Source: Diabrotica undecimpunctata
Lineage: Eukaryota; Arthropoda; Insecta; Coleoptera; Chrysomelidae
Direction: 5' to 3'
DNA: 64,000 nt
Assembly (NCBI RefSeq): GCF_040954645.1
Contig: NC_092807.1
Coordinates: 54,780,239 to 54,844,238, forward strand
The notes under the pieces are model-generated. The model was given only the letters and a program-made list of their open reading frames with translations, did not search any database and was not told the DNA's origin. Each line of letters begins with the position of its first letter. The stretch's first letter is position 1. The translations under genes were made by a program, and so were the position numbers. Positions 33,775 to 46,559 of the stretch are shown one piece after another.

Positions 33775-35678
33775 TTGAGTAACAGTAGTGATGATGCTAT
33801 AGATTTAAATTCTGAAGAAACAAAACCATTTGAAGACAGTGGATCCGAATATGTAGTGTCTACCGATGACACTGATAAAAGTGACCAATTTACCAATGAA
33901 GCTGAAACTGACAATAAAAATCAAACCAAACGGAAAAGGCAAAAAATGAAATGTACACAAAGAAAAATGGGGTTGCTCTAATAACAGAATAAAAAGAATG
34001 CGAGGTGAGGAATATGATTCCAAAATGTATGAAAAAACTACTAAAAAGTACGTAACCGTTGAAAGAAATCAAAGACAAATGGCTTGTGAATGCAAATTGT
34101 CTTTAAAATCATCAAAACTCTTTTGCAGAACATTTAGTCAAGAAGATAGGTTACAGTTATTTAATAACTTTTGGCAGTTGAGTTGGGACGAGAAAAAAAT
34201 GTTTGTAAAAGGCCTTGTTGATACAGCACCAATTAAACTACGCAAAGCAGGTAACTAATAATATTTTTAAACTCTATAAGAGGTTTACTAAAATAAATTT
34301 GATTTTAGAAGCCATTGAGAAACAGCGGAAAGGCACCCTATGTTTTCATTTAAAAAAGAATAGTATACGACTTCGGGTATGTAAAAAAATGTTTTAGAGA
34401 CACTATGTGTAGGAGAGTGGAGTGTAGCAAGTTGGGTAAACGTAACCCAAACCCAAAATATTGAGCAATTGAATACTAATTGTAAATCCCAGCCAACAGA
34501 AAAGAAAAAGTTCCTAATTAACTTTTTCCAAAAGTTGCCTAAACTTGAAAGCCACTATTGCTGTAAAAAAACATCTAAATTGTATTTAGAACCAATGTGG
34601 CAAAATATACACGAATTATATAGATGTTACACTAATGAATGTCGATCAACCAACGAACATGCCCCAGTGAGTCACACGTATTTTAGAAGACAATTTGAGG
34701 ACCAAAATTTGTCTCTGTTTAGGCCAAAGTTTACTTATTGTTATTTTTTTGCCTCCATAAAATCAATTTTTTTTAGGAAGGACCAGTGTGACATCTGCAC
34801 TAGTACCACTATTGAGACTGTAAGTAATGAAGATTATCAGTTACATATTATTAGAAAAAATGCTGCTCGCCAAAAAAAAGAAAAATTAAAAGAGTCCACT
34901 AAAAACGATTCAACTAAATTGTTGTTCACTATGGATTTACAAACGGTTTTAAGTGCGCCAAAATTGCAAGTATCTGTTTCGTACTATAAAAAGAAACTTA
35001 ATGTTCACAACTTGTGCTTTTTTAATGTAGCATAAAATAAGGGTGACTGTTACATCTGGCATGAGGAAGCCGGAAATATAAAAGCTTCTGACTTCACATC
35101 AATTGTATGTAACAGAAGGAACAAAAGAAGTTATTTTTTTCTGATGGCTGCAATTACCAAAACAGGAATTCAACTTTGAGTAGTGCTTTATCCATTTTTG
35201 CAGCAGCAAAGAATATTCAAATTTACCAAAACTATTTGGAAAAAGGACTCAAATGGAGTGCGACTCGATGCACGCCTGCATCGAGCGTCAGCTGAAAAAT
35301 AGGGAAATTTATGTACCTAGCTGTTATGTTCAAATTTGTAAAAATGCAAAATTAGAGCATCCTTATGATGTTCATTACCTAGATTATCTTTTCTTTAAAG
35401 ATTATTCCCAGATTGAAGCATAATACCCCTCAATTCGTCCAGGTAATAAGAAAGGTAAATATCGCCCGAATGGTCTTATAGAGTATAAATTTTATTACGA
35501 AGATGACTGGAAACTACTACCGCAACGACCCAACAAAGAAAAAGCAAATAATGCTCCGCCATTATCATATCCTACTGCACCAAAAATAACACTTTCTAAA
35601 TTTAATGATTTGCAGAATCTTAAATACTTTATTCCTAAAGATTTTCTGCATTTTTATGAGTCTCTTTCTCATGAGTAA
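33775..35678 (+). pseudogene. Multi-exon gene of the TIR element, probable transposase
   Basis: A possible leader exon ends at AGAGGG|GTAAGT near 33615. The acidic first part (33775-33981, SEETKPFEDSGSEY) leads to a basic KRKRQKMK patch. 34020-34254 has MACECKLSLKSSKLFCRTFS, then FWQLSWDEKKMFVKGLVD. A GT-AG intron lies at 34252-34309 and a second within 34725-34775. These join LFRPK to KDQCDICTS. Then comes LLFTMDLQTVLSAPKL, HNLCFFN, and after one shift CYIWHEEAGNIKASDF. Later parts are broken, ending EYKFYYEDDWKLLPQRP and YESLSHE with a stop near 35678. The FTMDLQ..W.E..G arrangement is compatible with a DDE transposase, which is inference. The superfamily is undetermined. Confidence 0.65.
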
Positions 35679-36083
35679 ATAGAGGATATTAGCCAGTTAT
35701 AAAGTATCACAATTTTTATTTTTTATTTTTTTTTTATTTTTTATTCTTTCTTATGGACAGAATTTAATTTAATAGTGAATATTAGCAAGTTTTATAAACT
35801 ATGGCGATTTTGGTTTTGATTTTTTTACTTTTTAAGTATAAAGGTTGTCCCTACTCGTTTTTAAGAATATTTTATAAGTTTTATATCATAGGTGATGAAA
35901 TGTAATAATTTAATTAAAAATAATTTAATTTATTGCTTTTTTTTAACTCGGAAGTGGTTTTTTTATGAGACAAAACCTCGTAAGTTTACTGAGAGTTTAG
36001 GATTTTAAGTTGTAAAACCTCGTAAGTGGCTTTTTGAAAAAGAAAAACAATGTTACTGAATTTTAGTCAAGAGTAATGTAATC

Positions 36084-39000
36084 GTTACCTATTAATGGGG
36101 GAGAAGGAAGGAGCCTCCACGAGATCGGTAGTGCCACATCAACTATAAAGTAAGCACTATTGACGGCGTCCCCTGGAAACGTCTACTAGTAGACGGCTAA
36201 TCCTTCCAACACCGGACCATACCAAATTAGATGGCAAACATCAAACCACAACGGTTCTTCTCAGAACCAACACTGACAGTAGCGAGCATAAATATCGAGG
36301 GCATCACTACAGCCAAACAAGACATCTTATCAGAATTCTGCAAGAACACGAAATGTGAGGTATTGTGCATCCAGGAAACACACAGAGACCTAACTGCAGC
36401 GAGACCGAAGGTCTCCGGTATGAAACTGATTGCGGAGATACCACACAATAAGCATGGAAGCGCGGTATTTGTGAGAACTCAAACCATAGTCTCATCTGTG
36501 GGAACAACAAATGTACGCGGTATAGAGATAATAACCACTGAGATAGGAAAATGCACAATAACGTCGGTATACAAGCCACCAAACCAGCCTTTTATATTTT
36601 AACCCCCAACTAACTTCCAATCACAACCCAATCAGCTTATACTGGGAGACTTTAACAGTCACAGTTTACTCTGGGGCTATGCAAATTCGGACGCAAATGG
36701 AGACGCAGTAGAAGCATGGGCCGAAACGAGTGGCCTCACGTTAATCCATGATCCTAAGCTTCCACCATCTTTTCAGAGTAAAGTCTGGAAAAGAGGATAT
36801 AACCCGGATATTTGTTTTTCAAGTAACAACCTCGAAGACCGATGTACCAAAGTAGTATATGGCCCCATACCAAAAACTCAGCATAGACCTATTGGTATAA
36901 ATATCTTTCCAATTGTCAGACCACAAACTATTCCATTCAGAAGGAGATTTAACTTCAAAAAGGCAAACTGGCAAAAGTATGCAGACATGCTAGATTCTGA
37001 GCTGTTAAGTCTTGAACCAAAAGTAAAGAACTATGAAAAATTTGTAGAGGTACTCAAAAATGTGTCTAGAAAAGCTATCCCCAGAGGATGTAGACAACAA
37101 TATGTTCCCGGGATGTCCAGCGAGTCCAAAGAACTAATGAGAACATACGAAACCCTCTATTCCACTGACCCTTTTAGCCAAGAAACGGTTGACTGCGGAG
37201 CAGTACTACTCCAACAGCTAAGTCAAGCCAGACAGGAAAAGTGGATTGAGACCCTGGAAAAAATGGACATGACACATAGTAGCAAAATAGCATGGAACCT
37301 TGTAAAAAAACTTAGCGGTGATCCAAAAGAACATAAACCACCTTGCAAGGTTACAGCAAACCAAGTCGCTGCTCAACTCCTTATGAATGGAAGAACTACG
37401 AACCGATATAAGAGCCCAAACACTAGAAGAAGATTGGACTCGGAGACAAACCACCTAGGTACTCCTTTTACACTAAAAGAACTCCACGACGGTATGAACA
37501 GGTTAAAAAACGGGAAAGCTGCAGGTGTGGATGATATATGCAGTGAACAAATAAAACATTTAGGCCAAGGAGCAAAAAACTGGATCTTGCAATTTTATAA
37601 CACGTGCTGCAAAACCTGCAAAATTCCAAAATCATGGAGGAAATCTAAAGTAATAGCCTTGCTAAAACCAGGAAAGGACCCAGAAAACCCCAGTAGCTAC
37701 AGACCTATCTCGCTGTTGTGTCACTTTTTTAAACTATACGAGAGACTCATACTCGCCAGAATAGAAAAAAATGTCGACAAGCACCTCATCCCACAACAAG
37801 GAGGATTCAGACCCGGCAAATCTTGCACCGGCCAAGTCCTCGCACTAACAGAACACATTGAAGAGGGATTTGAAGAAAAACTTATAACAGGGGCTGCTTT
37901 CGTAGATTTGACAGCAGCCTATGACACAGTAAGGCACAAAACATTGCTCCACAAATTATACGACACTCTAAATGACCACCATCTGGGTAAGGTCGTATAT
38001 TCCTTACTGCAAAACAGACGTTTTTTCGTTATGCTGGAGGGTAAAGTAAGTAGGTGGAGAGTTCAAAAAAATGGCCTTCCACAGGGAAGTGTTTTAGCAC
38101 CGATGCTCTTCAATATATATACAAACGACCAACCTACGCCGACCGAAACCAAGCACTTCCTCTATGCTGACGATCTTGCAATATGTGCTCAAGGAAATAG
38201 TTTTGAAGAAGTGGAGAAGAAACTCGAAACTGCATTAAAAACAATGACAGCGTACTACCTGCAGAATTCCCTGAGACCCAATCCCTCTAAAACCCAAGTC
38301 TGCGCTTTCCACCTTCGCGCAAAGGAAGCCAAGCGAAAACTCCAAATTGTGTGGAATGGTAATACATTAGAACACACAAGCCAACCTATATATCTTGGAG
38401 TAACTCTGGACCGGTCCCTCACCTACAGACAACATTGCATAAAAACGAAAGGGAAAGTAACAACTAGGAACAGCATACTCAGAAAGCTAACGGAAAGTAA
38501 ATGGGGCGCACGTCCTGGCGTTTTAAGAACAACGGCACAGGCACTGTGTTTCTCAACTGCTGAATATGCGTGCCCCGTTTGGGGAAGATCTGCCCACACC
38601 AAACAAGTTGATACTGCGCTAAATGAGACATGCAGGATAGTAACGGGGTGCATGAAACCGACGCCACTCTCAAATCTATATAAAGCAGCGGGTTTTGCAG
38701 AACCCTCAACACGCAGAGGCGTTGCAGAGCACATAGAGAAAATTAAACAGATCGCGGATGAGCGGCATGCCCTATACAAAGCTCGAACACCACGAAAGCG
38801 ACTAAAATCTAGGAAAAGCTTCCTTGGAACAGTGCAGGATGAACCGCCTGAGTATTTTCCTCTTCCCCAGGTTCAATGGACCGGCCAGTCCCTAGACTTT
38901 AAAACGTGGAAAACTTTGAATCGGATAAGAACGGGGGTCGCTCCAGTAAAATCAAACATGGCAAAATGGGGAAAAATCGACCAAGATGATGTGAACTGTG

Positions 39001-39178
39001 ACTGTGGAGAAACACAGAATATGGAACATCTTCTTACATGCAGAAACTGTCCTCATCGATGTACCCTCGAAGATTTGTGGCTCGCCAACAAAGATGGAAC
39101 CGACGTAGCCCGATACTGGGCCGAAATTTTATGAATGACATGTCCGGACACGATAAAGTAAAGTAAGTAAGTTACCTA
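36084..39178 (+). mobile_element. LINE with 8-bp target duplication and nearly intact ORF2
   Basis: GTTACCTA at 36084-36091 and 39171-39178 flanks a 3079-bp element. It has a 139-bp leader, one long ORF (36231-39134) and a short 3' end rich in AAGTAAGTAAGT-type repeats. It has no ORF1, so it is either truncated or a one-ORF element. It sits inside the TIR transposon and is therefore younger. Confidence 0.85.
36231..39134 (+). pseudogene. LINE ORF2: endonuclease, reverse transcriptase, C-terminal zinc motif
   Basis: The frame is open for 967 codons except for a single TAA at 36600-36602. The endonuclease has VASINIEGITTAKQDIL, CIQETHRDLT, SVYKPPNQPF and LGDFNSHSLLWG. The expected SDH box reads TQH, so a catalytic aspartate is lost. 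The reverse transcriptase has KAAGVDDICSEQIKHLG, YRPISLLCHFFK, FRPGKSCTGQVLAL, FVDLTAAYDTVRHK and LPQGSVLAPMLFNIYTND, with the catalytic YADD near 38170. The C-terminus has CDCGETQNMEHLLTCRNCP, a zinc-binding motif. The family is Jockey/CR1-like; I cannot fix the clade. Confidence 0.9.
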
Positions 39179-39300
39179 AGAAGAACCCCACACACAAAAA
39201 ACGAGAAAACTGAATGTTAAATCAAGAAGCCAAAACGTTTTTCGTCTCTTCTGTAAAGTTACATAAAACTGACTTACGAGGTTTTGCAGTTTAACCGTCG

Positions 39301-39491
39301 AAATGCATTTCTCTCTACGATAAGAAAGCAATTAATAGTTATTCCTTCAGTAAAATACATTTTGCCCGTTTTTTCAGTTCATCGACAATTACGATATACC
39401 ACTGTTGCTTTCACTTATCGATGCATGGCAGTATGTCTAATCAACTTTTGTTTATTAATAATATACGTATTTTGTAACATCATATAGAAAT
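39301..39491. other. Short AT-rich spacer
   Basis: Nothing recognised. Confidence 0.4.
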
Positions 39492-40789
39492 ATAGGTGTA
39501 AATATTGTTCTGAAGCTATTTTCTTGTGGCATTTTAAATTAATTACTATTTAACTGGGAATAAGCCACAATTAAAGGTTAAAATACGTTTATTGACGTTT
39601 CAATTTCCACTTCGGAAATCGTTCTCAAAATACAAACATTAGTAAATTAAACAAATTTTGTTTTTGTTACTTAGTGAAAAATTCTTCTAATAATTTAATT
39701 TTATCTGACTCATCTATATTGACAATTCAGACATACATTATACATTTTAAACTAGACGACTTTAAAATGATATTGCTAATTATGTTGAGTTGCGTTCCTG
39801 GGACGACTTTACTTATAAGATAGTTCATTCGATTACATGAAATCAACTTTAACTTGAGAATATCCGTCAGAAAAGATCATAACATGTAATTCGTCTTTAA
39901 AAAGACAAATACATGCCATGATGACAGTAAAATTCTCCTGTTAGTGATTCCATAGTAAATTATGAGGGAAAAACCAGGAAAAAAACCTCATAATACTATC
40001 CCGACATGGTAAGTATTTGATCTTGCATTTAGTTTACCTTCAATAAATACCAAATTCTGATTTTATATGTTTGTTATTTAAAAAATATAAATGATGTATT
40101 CTCTATATGTTACTGACTTACCAATACTGGTATTTTCTTTTTAATAACATATTGAAAGAGGAAGTTATTAAAAAGAAAATACCAGTATTGGTAAGTCAGT
40201 AACATATAGAGAATACATCATTTATATTTTTTAAATAACAAACATATAAAATCGGAATTTGGTATTTATTGAAGGTAAACTAAATGCAAGATCAAATACT
40301 TACCATGTCGGGATAGTATTATGAGGTTTTTTTCCTGGTTTTTCCCTCATAATTTACTATGGAATCACTAACAGGAGAATTTTACTGTCATCATGGCATG
40401 TATTTGTCTTTTTAAAGACGAATTACATGTTATGATCTTTTCTGACGGATATTCTCAAGTTAAAGTTGATTTCATGTAATCGAATGAACTATCTTATAAG
40501 TAAAGTCGTCCCAGGAACGCAACTCAACAATATTGGCAATATCATTTTAAAGTCGTCTACTTTAAAATGTATAATGTATGTCTGAATTGTCAATATAGAT
40601 GAGTCAGATAAAATTAAATTATTAGAAGAATTTTTCACTAAGTAACAAAAACAAAATTTGTTTAATTTACTAATGTTTGTATTTTGAGAACGATTTCCGA
40701 AGTGGAAATTGAAACGTCAATAAACGTATTTTAACCTTTAATTGTGGCTTATTCCCAGTTAAATAGTAATTAATAGGTGTAAATATTGT
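39492..40789. mobile_element. Long-palindrome element, copy 1, 17-bp target duplication
   Basis: ATAGGTGTAAATATTGT flanks both ends exactly (39492-39508; 40773-40789). Inside are a 29-bp unpaired tail (TCTGAAGCTATTTTCTTGTG...), a left arm 39538-40148 (611 bp), a 15-bp spacer, and a right arm 40164-40774 (611 bp). The arms are near-perfect complements. They contain a hairpin motif (GATTTCCGAAGTGGAAATTG) followed by GAAACGTC, at 40691-40718 on plus and mirrored on minus. There is no coding capacity. The unpaired tail and long duplication repeat the architecture of the 27.5-kb element. Confidence 0.9.
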
Positions 40790-42629
40790 GAAATTACACA
40801 TAAATTCCATTATTTTTATACAAATAATGCAGCACGAAACTCATTTTTTCTCTACAATCTTTAGTAATTGTGCACACATATTTTATTGTACCATAATGCG
40901 TTTTAGATGACACTTAACATGGGTTTAAAACCAAATCTGCTAACCATTTCTCCAACATTTGTGTAGAGAAAAGAGACTGATGTGACACAGCAGGAGAGAG
41001 ATAAGTTTTGACACGCAAACGGAGGGTAGCAAAGTGCGTCATCTTATATTGTTGAGGAAGGCCATCCATATTTATGATTAATGGCGCTACGAGACATAGA
41101 ATAGTGCTTTACTTCACTTCGGGGTCTCGCCGAAAATGTTTACTATGACATGAAATGTGTGATAAAATTGGGAGGCTTTCGAGGACACTTATGTATTGGT
41201 TGATATCTTTAATGTTTCTGGAACACACACACGTACAAGAAAAGGCGAGATTTAAGTGTAAAATTAAAGATTACACAATGAAATAATTCTTGTACAAACA
41301 AATATTTGTATGATTAACTATACGATAAACTGCAGATGAAATGTATATTAACTATGAGATAAACTCCAGTTAGATAAAGCAAACTCTCCACTGATTTTAT
41401 AGAGTTATGCCTGTAGAGAGCCATTTGAGCATAGCGGAGATAACTTTCCATTCTTTTTGAATTATACAAGCGTTACAGAGTTAATTAATTCTTCGTCTTT
41501 CGCGTTTGGATCGTGTCTTGTTTGCACGATTCATGTATAAGTAAATCTTAATGTTTTGCTAGAATTTTATTTAGCTTCCTTAGTTAGTTTAGCTCCCTAA
41601 GGGCTGTTATTTATAATACATAGTAGTAATACGTAGCCAGATACGAAAATTTAGTGCAGAGAGATTCAGAGACATTTACTCAAGTATTTATACTACGTAG
41701 AGGTGGGAAGTTAATCCGATTAAGCCCCTTTGGAGTAATCGTTATGCAGTTGGTCGATCAGATTGTCTATTGTCACATGACTTAGATGAGTGAAAATACT
41801 CTTACTGCTTGTCGAATTTTTCTTTGCACTTTCTTTTAGGCAGTTCAGATGTCAAAAAACTTATCTTCCCTATTCATATTCAGCGGGTGTCTTCAGATTT
41901 TTTCTCCATTCACATTCGTCTTTCTGATGAATGCCTCAAATTAAAGTATAAATTTTTGTAAAAATTATAATATTTTAAACAGAATGTCCGATTACTTGGA
42001 AGTGATCTGTCAATAATAACCAGAGCTCGGAAGAAAAAGACACATACATAGACAAAGATTTTTATTAAAAAAGGCAGAAATCTTAATATACATTCAACGT
42101 AAAGGCAATATCGGCAAATAACTGTCAATTAACTAACTAAATAATTGTCAATTAATAATTAAACATTATAACCATTAAAATTTTTCCATCTTAAAACTAT
42201 TTCTTCTATAACTTAAAATTAATTTGTATATTCAAAATTAACGTTCTGCATATGAAGATGTAATTGGAGCATATTTCAGTGCGGATAATATATCTGGCTC
42301 CATTTGTAATTAATCAGAAAATGCCTCATTTAAAACTTTAGCAACATTAGATAAAAACTAAAAACATTCACTCTTGTCAGAATATATTTCATTTTTTTTT
42401 AATTAATCGACCATTACTTTTAGGTGCCGATGTAATTATTAAATTTAAACGATCAATGAATTTTACTGACAACTAAGTTTACATCTTGTCTTTATAATAA
42501 GGTAATCATTGTAAATATTAATTTACAAGCTGTTACGTTCTAAAAGGATTAACGGCCTAAATTATGTTTAGTTTATACTGCTATGTTAAATTTAGTCCCA
42601 TTGAGACCGTGCCGAACTCAGCTTGTAAA
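40790..42629. other. Unassigned sequence, 1.8 kb
   Basis: No convincing frame, inverted repeat or known element recognised on either strand. Confidence 0.4.
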
Positions 42630-42828
42630 AATAGGTGTAAAAAAAGCAAAGCTAGAAACATCCTTGGAAGAAGTCGGTTCCCCATGAAGAAATGACCGAG
42701 GAGAAAGGCTACTAGGATTTCTACTCCAGAATAATTTATTGAACATAAACAGCTTCTTTCACAAAACGATGCACAGAAGATGGACCTGGTAAAGATCAAA
42801 TGGTAGAACAAGGAACCAAATCGACTAC

Positions 42829-45075
42829 ATCATAAGTAAAGCTCGGATTATAGGCAAAATGCCTTTTTTGCCTATTTTGCCTAATATAATTATTGTTTTT
42901 TGCACTTTTTGCCTTTTTTCGTAAATTCCGTCTATTTGTGCTTTTTTTTAAATTTCATGGTACTACCCATGATATTATTCTATTACTAAACCATTCTATA
43001 ATAAAATTTTGGGTCAATAATAAAATATCAATGGTTTGTTTATATAACAGATTTCTAGGAAAATGTAACTGATTGAGACTTGAAGGTTAACTATTTGGAA
43101 ATCCCTAAGCTTTATTATTTTATTATCAGTTGTACAGTCGGTTACTGTATCAGAGTTTAGTCACAAATTGCTATATCCTAGTTTAGTTTTGTTGCGTATA
43201 CTGAAAAGCAAAGAACACGTTTTAAAACGTTTTAGACATTTGTGTAAAAAGATGACATCTAAATTAAGGCTATGGGTCGCACCTTATTTGGAACTTTCTC
43301 TAGAAGGAGATGGAGCATTTTGTAAACCATGCGGCAAATCGGTAAGTTTTATTTTTTCTCTTTTTTTCTCGTCCCACAACATAACTAAATTCTAAAGCGG
43401 TTTTAGAATTCTAATTATTTTTTTAAATTATCAGATTTCAAGTAGAAAAAAGTACTTTATTAACCAGTATTGTGGAACCCCACTTCATAAACGTAATTTG
43501 GAAAAATTAAATTCCTCTATGTTAGCCCAACCATCTCTGCAGGATAGTTTAAGCAGTTCAAAAAAAAAAGGAGGAAGACGCATTTAAATTTGATTTATGC
43601 CAGTTGATGATTGCATCCAACATTCCTCCATATAAAGGTAATAACCCTAGCTTTAAATGCTTTTTCGAAAAATATCTTAATAAATCCTTACCGGACGAGA
43701 GTACATTGAAAAAACATACTGTGGAAAAATGTTATGTGGAATGTATTTTATAAATTAAGTGGGAGTTAGAGGGAAATTTTTTGTATATTATCGTGGATGA
43801 AACGACCGATGTATGCGGCAGGTATATAGCTAATTTAATGATTGAAATTTTGAACAAAAACTTTGCGAGAAAACCTTATTTAGTTACCGTTAAAGAATTG
43901 GAAAAAAACAAACAATTTAACAATAAGTCGATTTATACAAGATAGTTTAACAAACCTCTTTTTACCCAACGCTATACCAGTAAATAAAATAGTTTTAATG
44001 CTTTCAGATGCCGCGGCATATATGTTAAAAGCTGCTGTTAATTTAAAGATTTTTTATCCTAATTTAATTCATTGCACTTGTGTAGCCCAGGGGGTAAATA
44101 GAATTGCTGAAGAAATAAGAAATCTGTTTCCGTTGGTAAATAATTTTATAAATTTTATGAAAAAAGTTTTTGTAAAGGCTCCGTTGAGGGTGCATATATA
44201 TAAAGAAAGACTTCCCGGTGTCCCTTTGCTACCTAAGCCAGTAATTACAAGGTGGGGAACATGGCTCGAAGCAGTTTTTTTTACTTTGAACACTGCAATG
44301 AAATAGAATTAGTTATGTCAGAATTTGATGATATTTCCGAAGCCATTCGGGAAGCAAAAAAAATATTAAAAAATCCCAAATTGAAACACGAACTCGCTTA
44401 TACCAATGACAATTATAAATTAGTAGTTACCACAATTACCTTATTAGAAAAACAAGAGATAAATTTATGTGAGTCAGTAAAATTAATGGATAATTTAAAG
44501 ACGAAAATTAAATCGGCACCTGGAAGTAACGGTCAATTAATTAAAAAAAAAAATGAAATATGTTTCCGACAAGAATGAAGGTTTTTCGTTCATATCTAAT
44601 GTTGCTAAAGTTTTGAATGGGACATTTTCCGAGAAATTTTAAATTATGCCAGGTTTATTATCCGCTCTGAAATATGCTCCAATTACATCTGTCGATGTCG
44701 AACGTTCGTTTTCAATGTACAAATTAATTTTACGTGATCGAAGACATAGTTTTAAGACCGAAAATATTAAAAAACATTTAGTTGTTTCTATTAATGATAA
44801 AATTTTAAGTGGTTACAATGTTGAATTATTAATTTACAGTTATTTAGTTACTAGTTTATTTATACTAATATTATGATTATGATGTGTAAATATACCTGCC
44901 TTAAGTTAATATTACGTTAATTCACTTTGTACAATAAATAATAAGTTATATTAGTTTATTGCCTATATTTTGCCTAAATGTTATTATTCCTGCCTTTTTT
45001 AATAAAAATATTTGCCTATATAGGCGCCTTTTTCTTAAATTTTTGTTGCCTATAAATCCGAGCTTTAATCATAAG
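42829..45075 (+). mobile_element. hAT transposon with 8-bp target duplication
   Basis: ATCATAAG at 42829-42836 and 45068-45075 is an exact 8-bp duplication, the hAT signature. The element (42837-45067, 2231 bp) begins TAAAGCTCGGATTATAGGCA and ends with its complement apart from one base. GCCTATTTTGCCT-like repeats lie just inside both ends and may be transposase-binding sites. It carries a transposase gene in the plus direction and interrupts an RTE endonuclease. Confidence 0.95.
43252..44876 (+). pseudogene. hAT transposase (BED finger, DDE, dimerisation domain)
   Basis: Exon 1 from ATG 43252 encodes MTSKLRLWVAPYLEL and FCKPCGKS, the BED zinc-finger cysteines. A 94-bp GT-AG intron (43340-43433) follows. 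Exon 2 gives SSRKKYFINQYCGTPLHKRN, then QPSLQDSL and a frameshift in an A-run near 43570. IASNIPPYKGNN comes next, then VDETTD with the first catalytic aspartate (about 43795). SDAAAYMLKAA, LIHCTCVAQGVNRIA and VITRWGTWLEA follow, and after another shift KIKSAPGSNG. The C-terminal dimerisation block is PITSVDVERSFSMYKLILRD. Four or five disruptions make it inactive, but it is almost complete. Confidence 0.88.
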
Positions 45076-46559
45076 TGACAAAAAACAAATAATTAAAGAT
45101 GTAACAGTACTCAACAAGTTCACCACAAGCAGTGACAGAGTAGCATACGAGCGAAAGTCGTAATTAAAACAAAAAGAGAAAGAAACCTAGTGATTAAAAA
45201 TAAATCTCATGGTATGTGGGCACCCTCATTAAATATCAACCAATATTAGACACATATCAATAATAAGCTAATACTACATTAAACATCTGAGAACGGATCT
45301 TAACGACTTAAATAATTGCATCATAGACGCCTTACAAGAAAGTCACCGAGTGCACTGTCCTAAAAGAAAATCAGATAGTAAAATAAGTTCATATACTGAA
45401 ACGCTGCCGGATCAAAGAAGACAAATGAGAAGCGATAAGAATGCAGACAGCCACACTCTAAGAGAAATAAATAACACTGTTTTGAAGGTAATCAGAAGAG
45501 ATTTAAGGAAATTTAAAACCGATAATATTAAACGCACTATAGAGGAAAATAACAGCCGAAAAGTTCTACGTACAAAATTTACGAATAAGAAATGAGAAAT
45601 TAGTAAATTAAGAAACAAGCAAAATGAAATCATATCTTGTAGAGACAAGTTAATACAGATCGTGGAAGTGTTTTACGTTTTTTAAATTAAGAAAACTGTT
45701 TAATATATGCTTGAACCGAAGAGAGGTGCTCAAAGAATGAAACAATGCTACAGCCATCCTTTTGCATAAAAAATGAGATAGAACGGACCTAGAAAAGTAC
45801 AGACCTATTAGCCTGTTGAACCACATATACAAGCTCTTCACTAGGTAAGTGACATCAAGATTGGAGAAAAAATTAGATTTCTACGAACCGAGAGGGCAGG
45901 CAGGATTTTGTTCAAATTATGGTACCAATGATCACATCCATACAGTAAAGACATTCATTAAAAACCCATACAATACAACAAACCTCCTGTCCTCACTTTC
46001 ATAGATTTTGATGACAGAACGACAGCAGGATTGACCATGGGTGTAGAGATCTTATTTAAAATATTTACAAAAGTGCCACTATGGATGTTAAGATTCAATA
46101 CACGATAAAACCCGACCAATAAAAATAAAAAGTGGGATAAGGCAAGGAGATAGATTGTCACCGAAATTATTTATAACGGCATTAGAATGGCTAATTGACA
46201 CCACAGAGAAGTAACAATAGACGGCGAAAAGTTTAACCATCTCTTTTTCGTAGATGACATTGTCCATATTACGGATAATTTAGGAGAAGCCACAGATATG
46301 TTAAATGAATTGGACTTGACCAAAACTAACTTTATAACAAATATGGTCCCCACTAACCATTTACCTATTCAGGACAAAGTGGTAGAACTAGTGGAGAAAT
46401 AATATAAGTATTTGGGTCCTGAAATAAAAATTAGCAGGAATAACTAAACATGCGAAATCCAAAGACGAATCACTTTAGCCTTGGCAGCCTTTGGAAAACT
46501 GCAAGACATACTTATTGCCAATATACCATTTGGCCTCAAAAGAAAAGTATTTGACCAAT

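Larger units (their letters stand above)
33221..39300 (+). mobile_element. DNA transposon with 24-bp terminal inverted repeats, interrupted by a LINE
   Basis: CGACGGTTAAACTGCAAAAC plus CTCG at 33221-33244 is exactly complementary to 39277-39300, and similarity continues imperfectly inward. AAAT flanks both ends, a possible 4-bp target duplication. The TIR-derived phrase AAAACCTCG recurs inside near 33366, 35978 and 36016, as expected for transposase-binding sites. Inside is a multi-exon gene (33775-35678) and a LINE (36092-39170). Without the LINE and its duplication the element would be about 3.0 kb. Confidence 0.75.

Noticed and set aside
41910..42128. 72-residue minus-strand ORF
   Set aside because: Low-complexity, no motif, no signal of coding beyond chance openness in AT-rich DNA.
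44069..44293. Minus-strand ORF of 74 residues
   Set aside because: Shadow of the hAT transposase, which has recognisable catalytic blocks on the plus strand.
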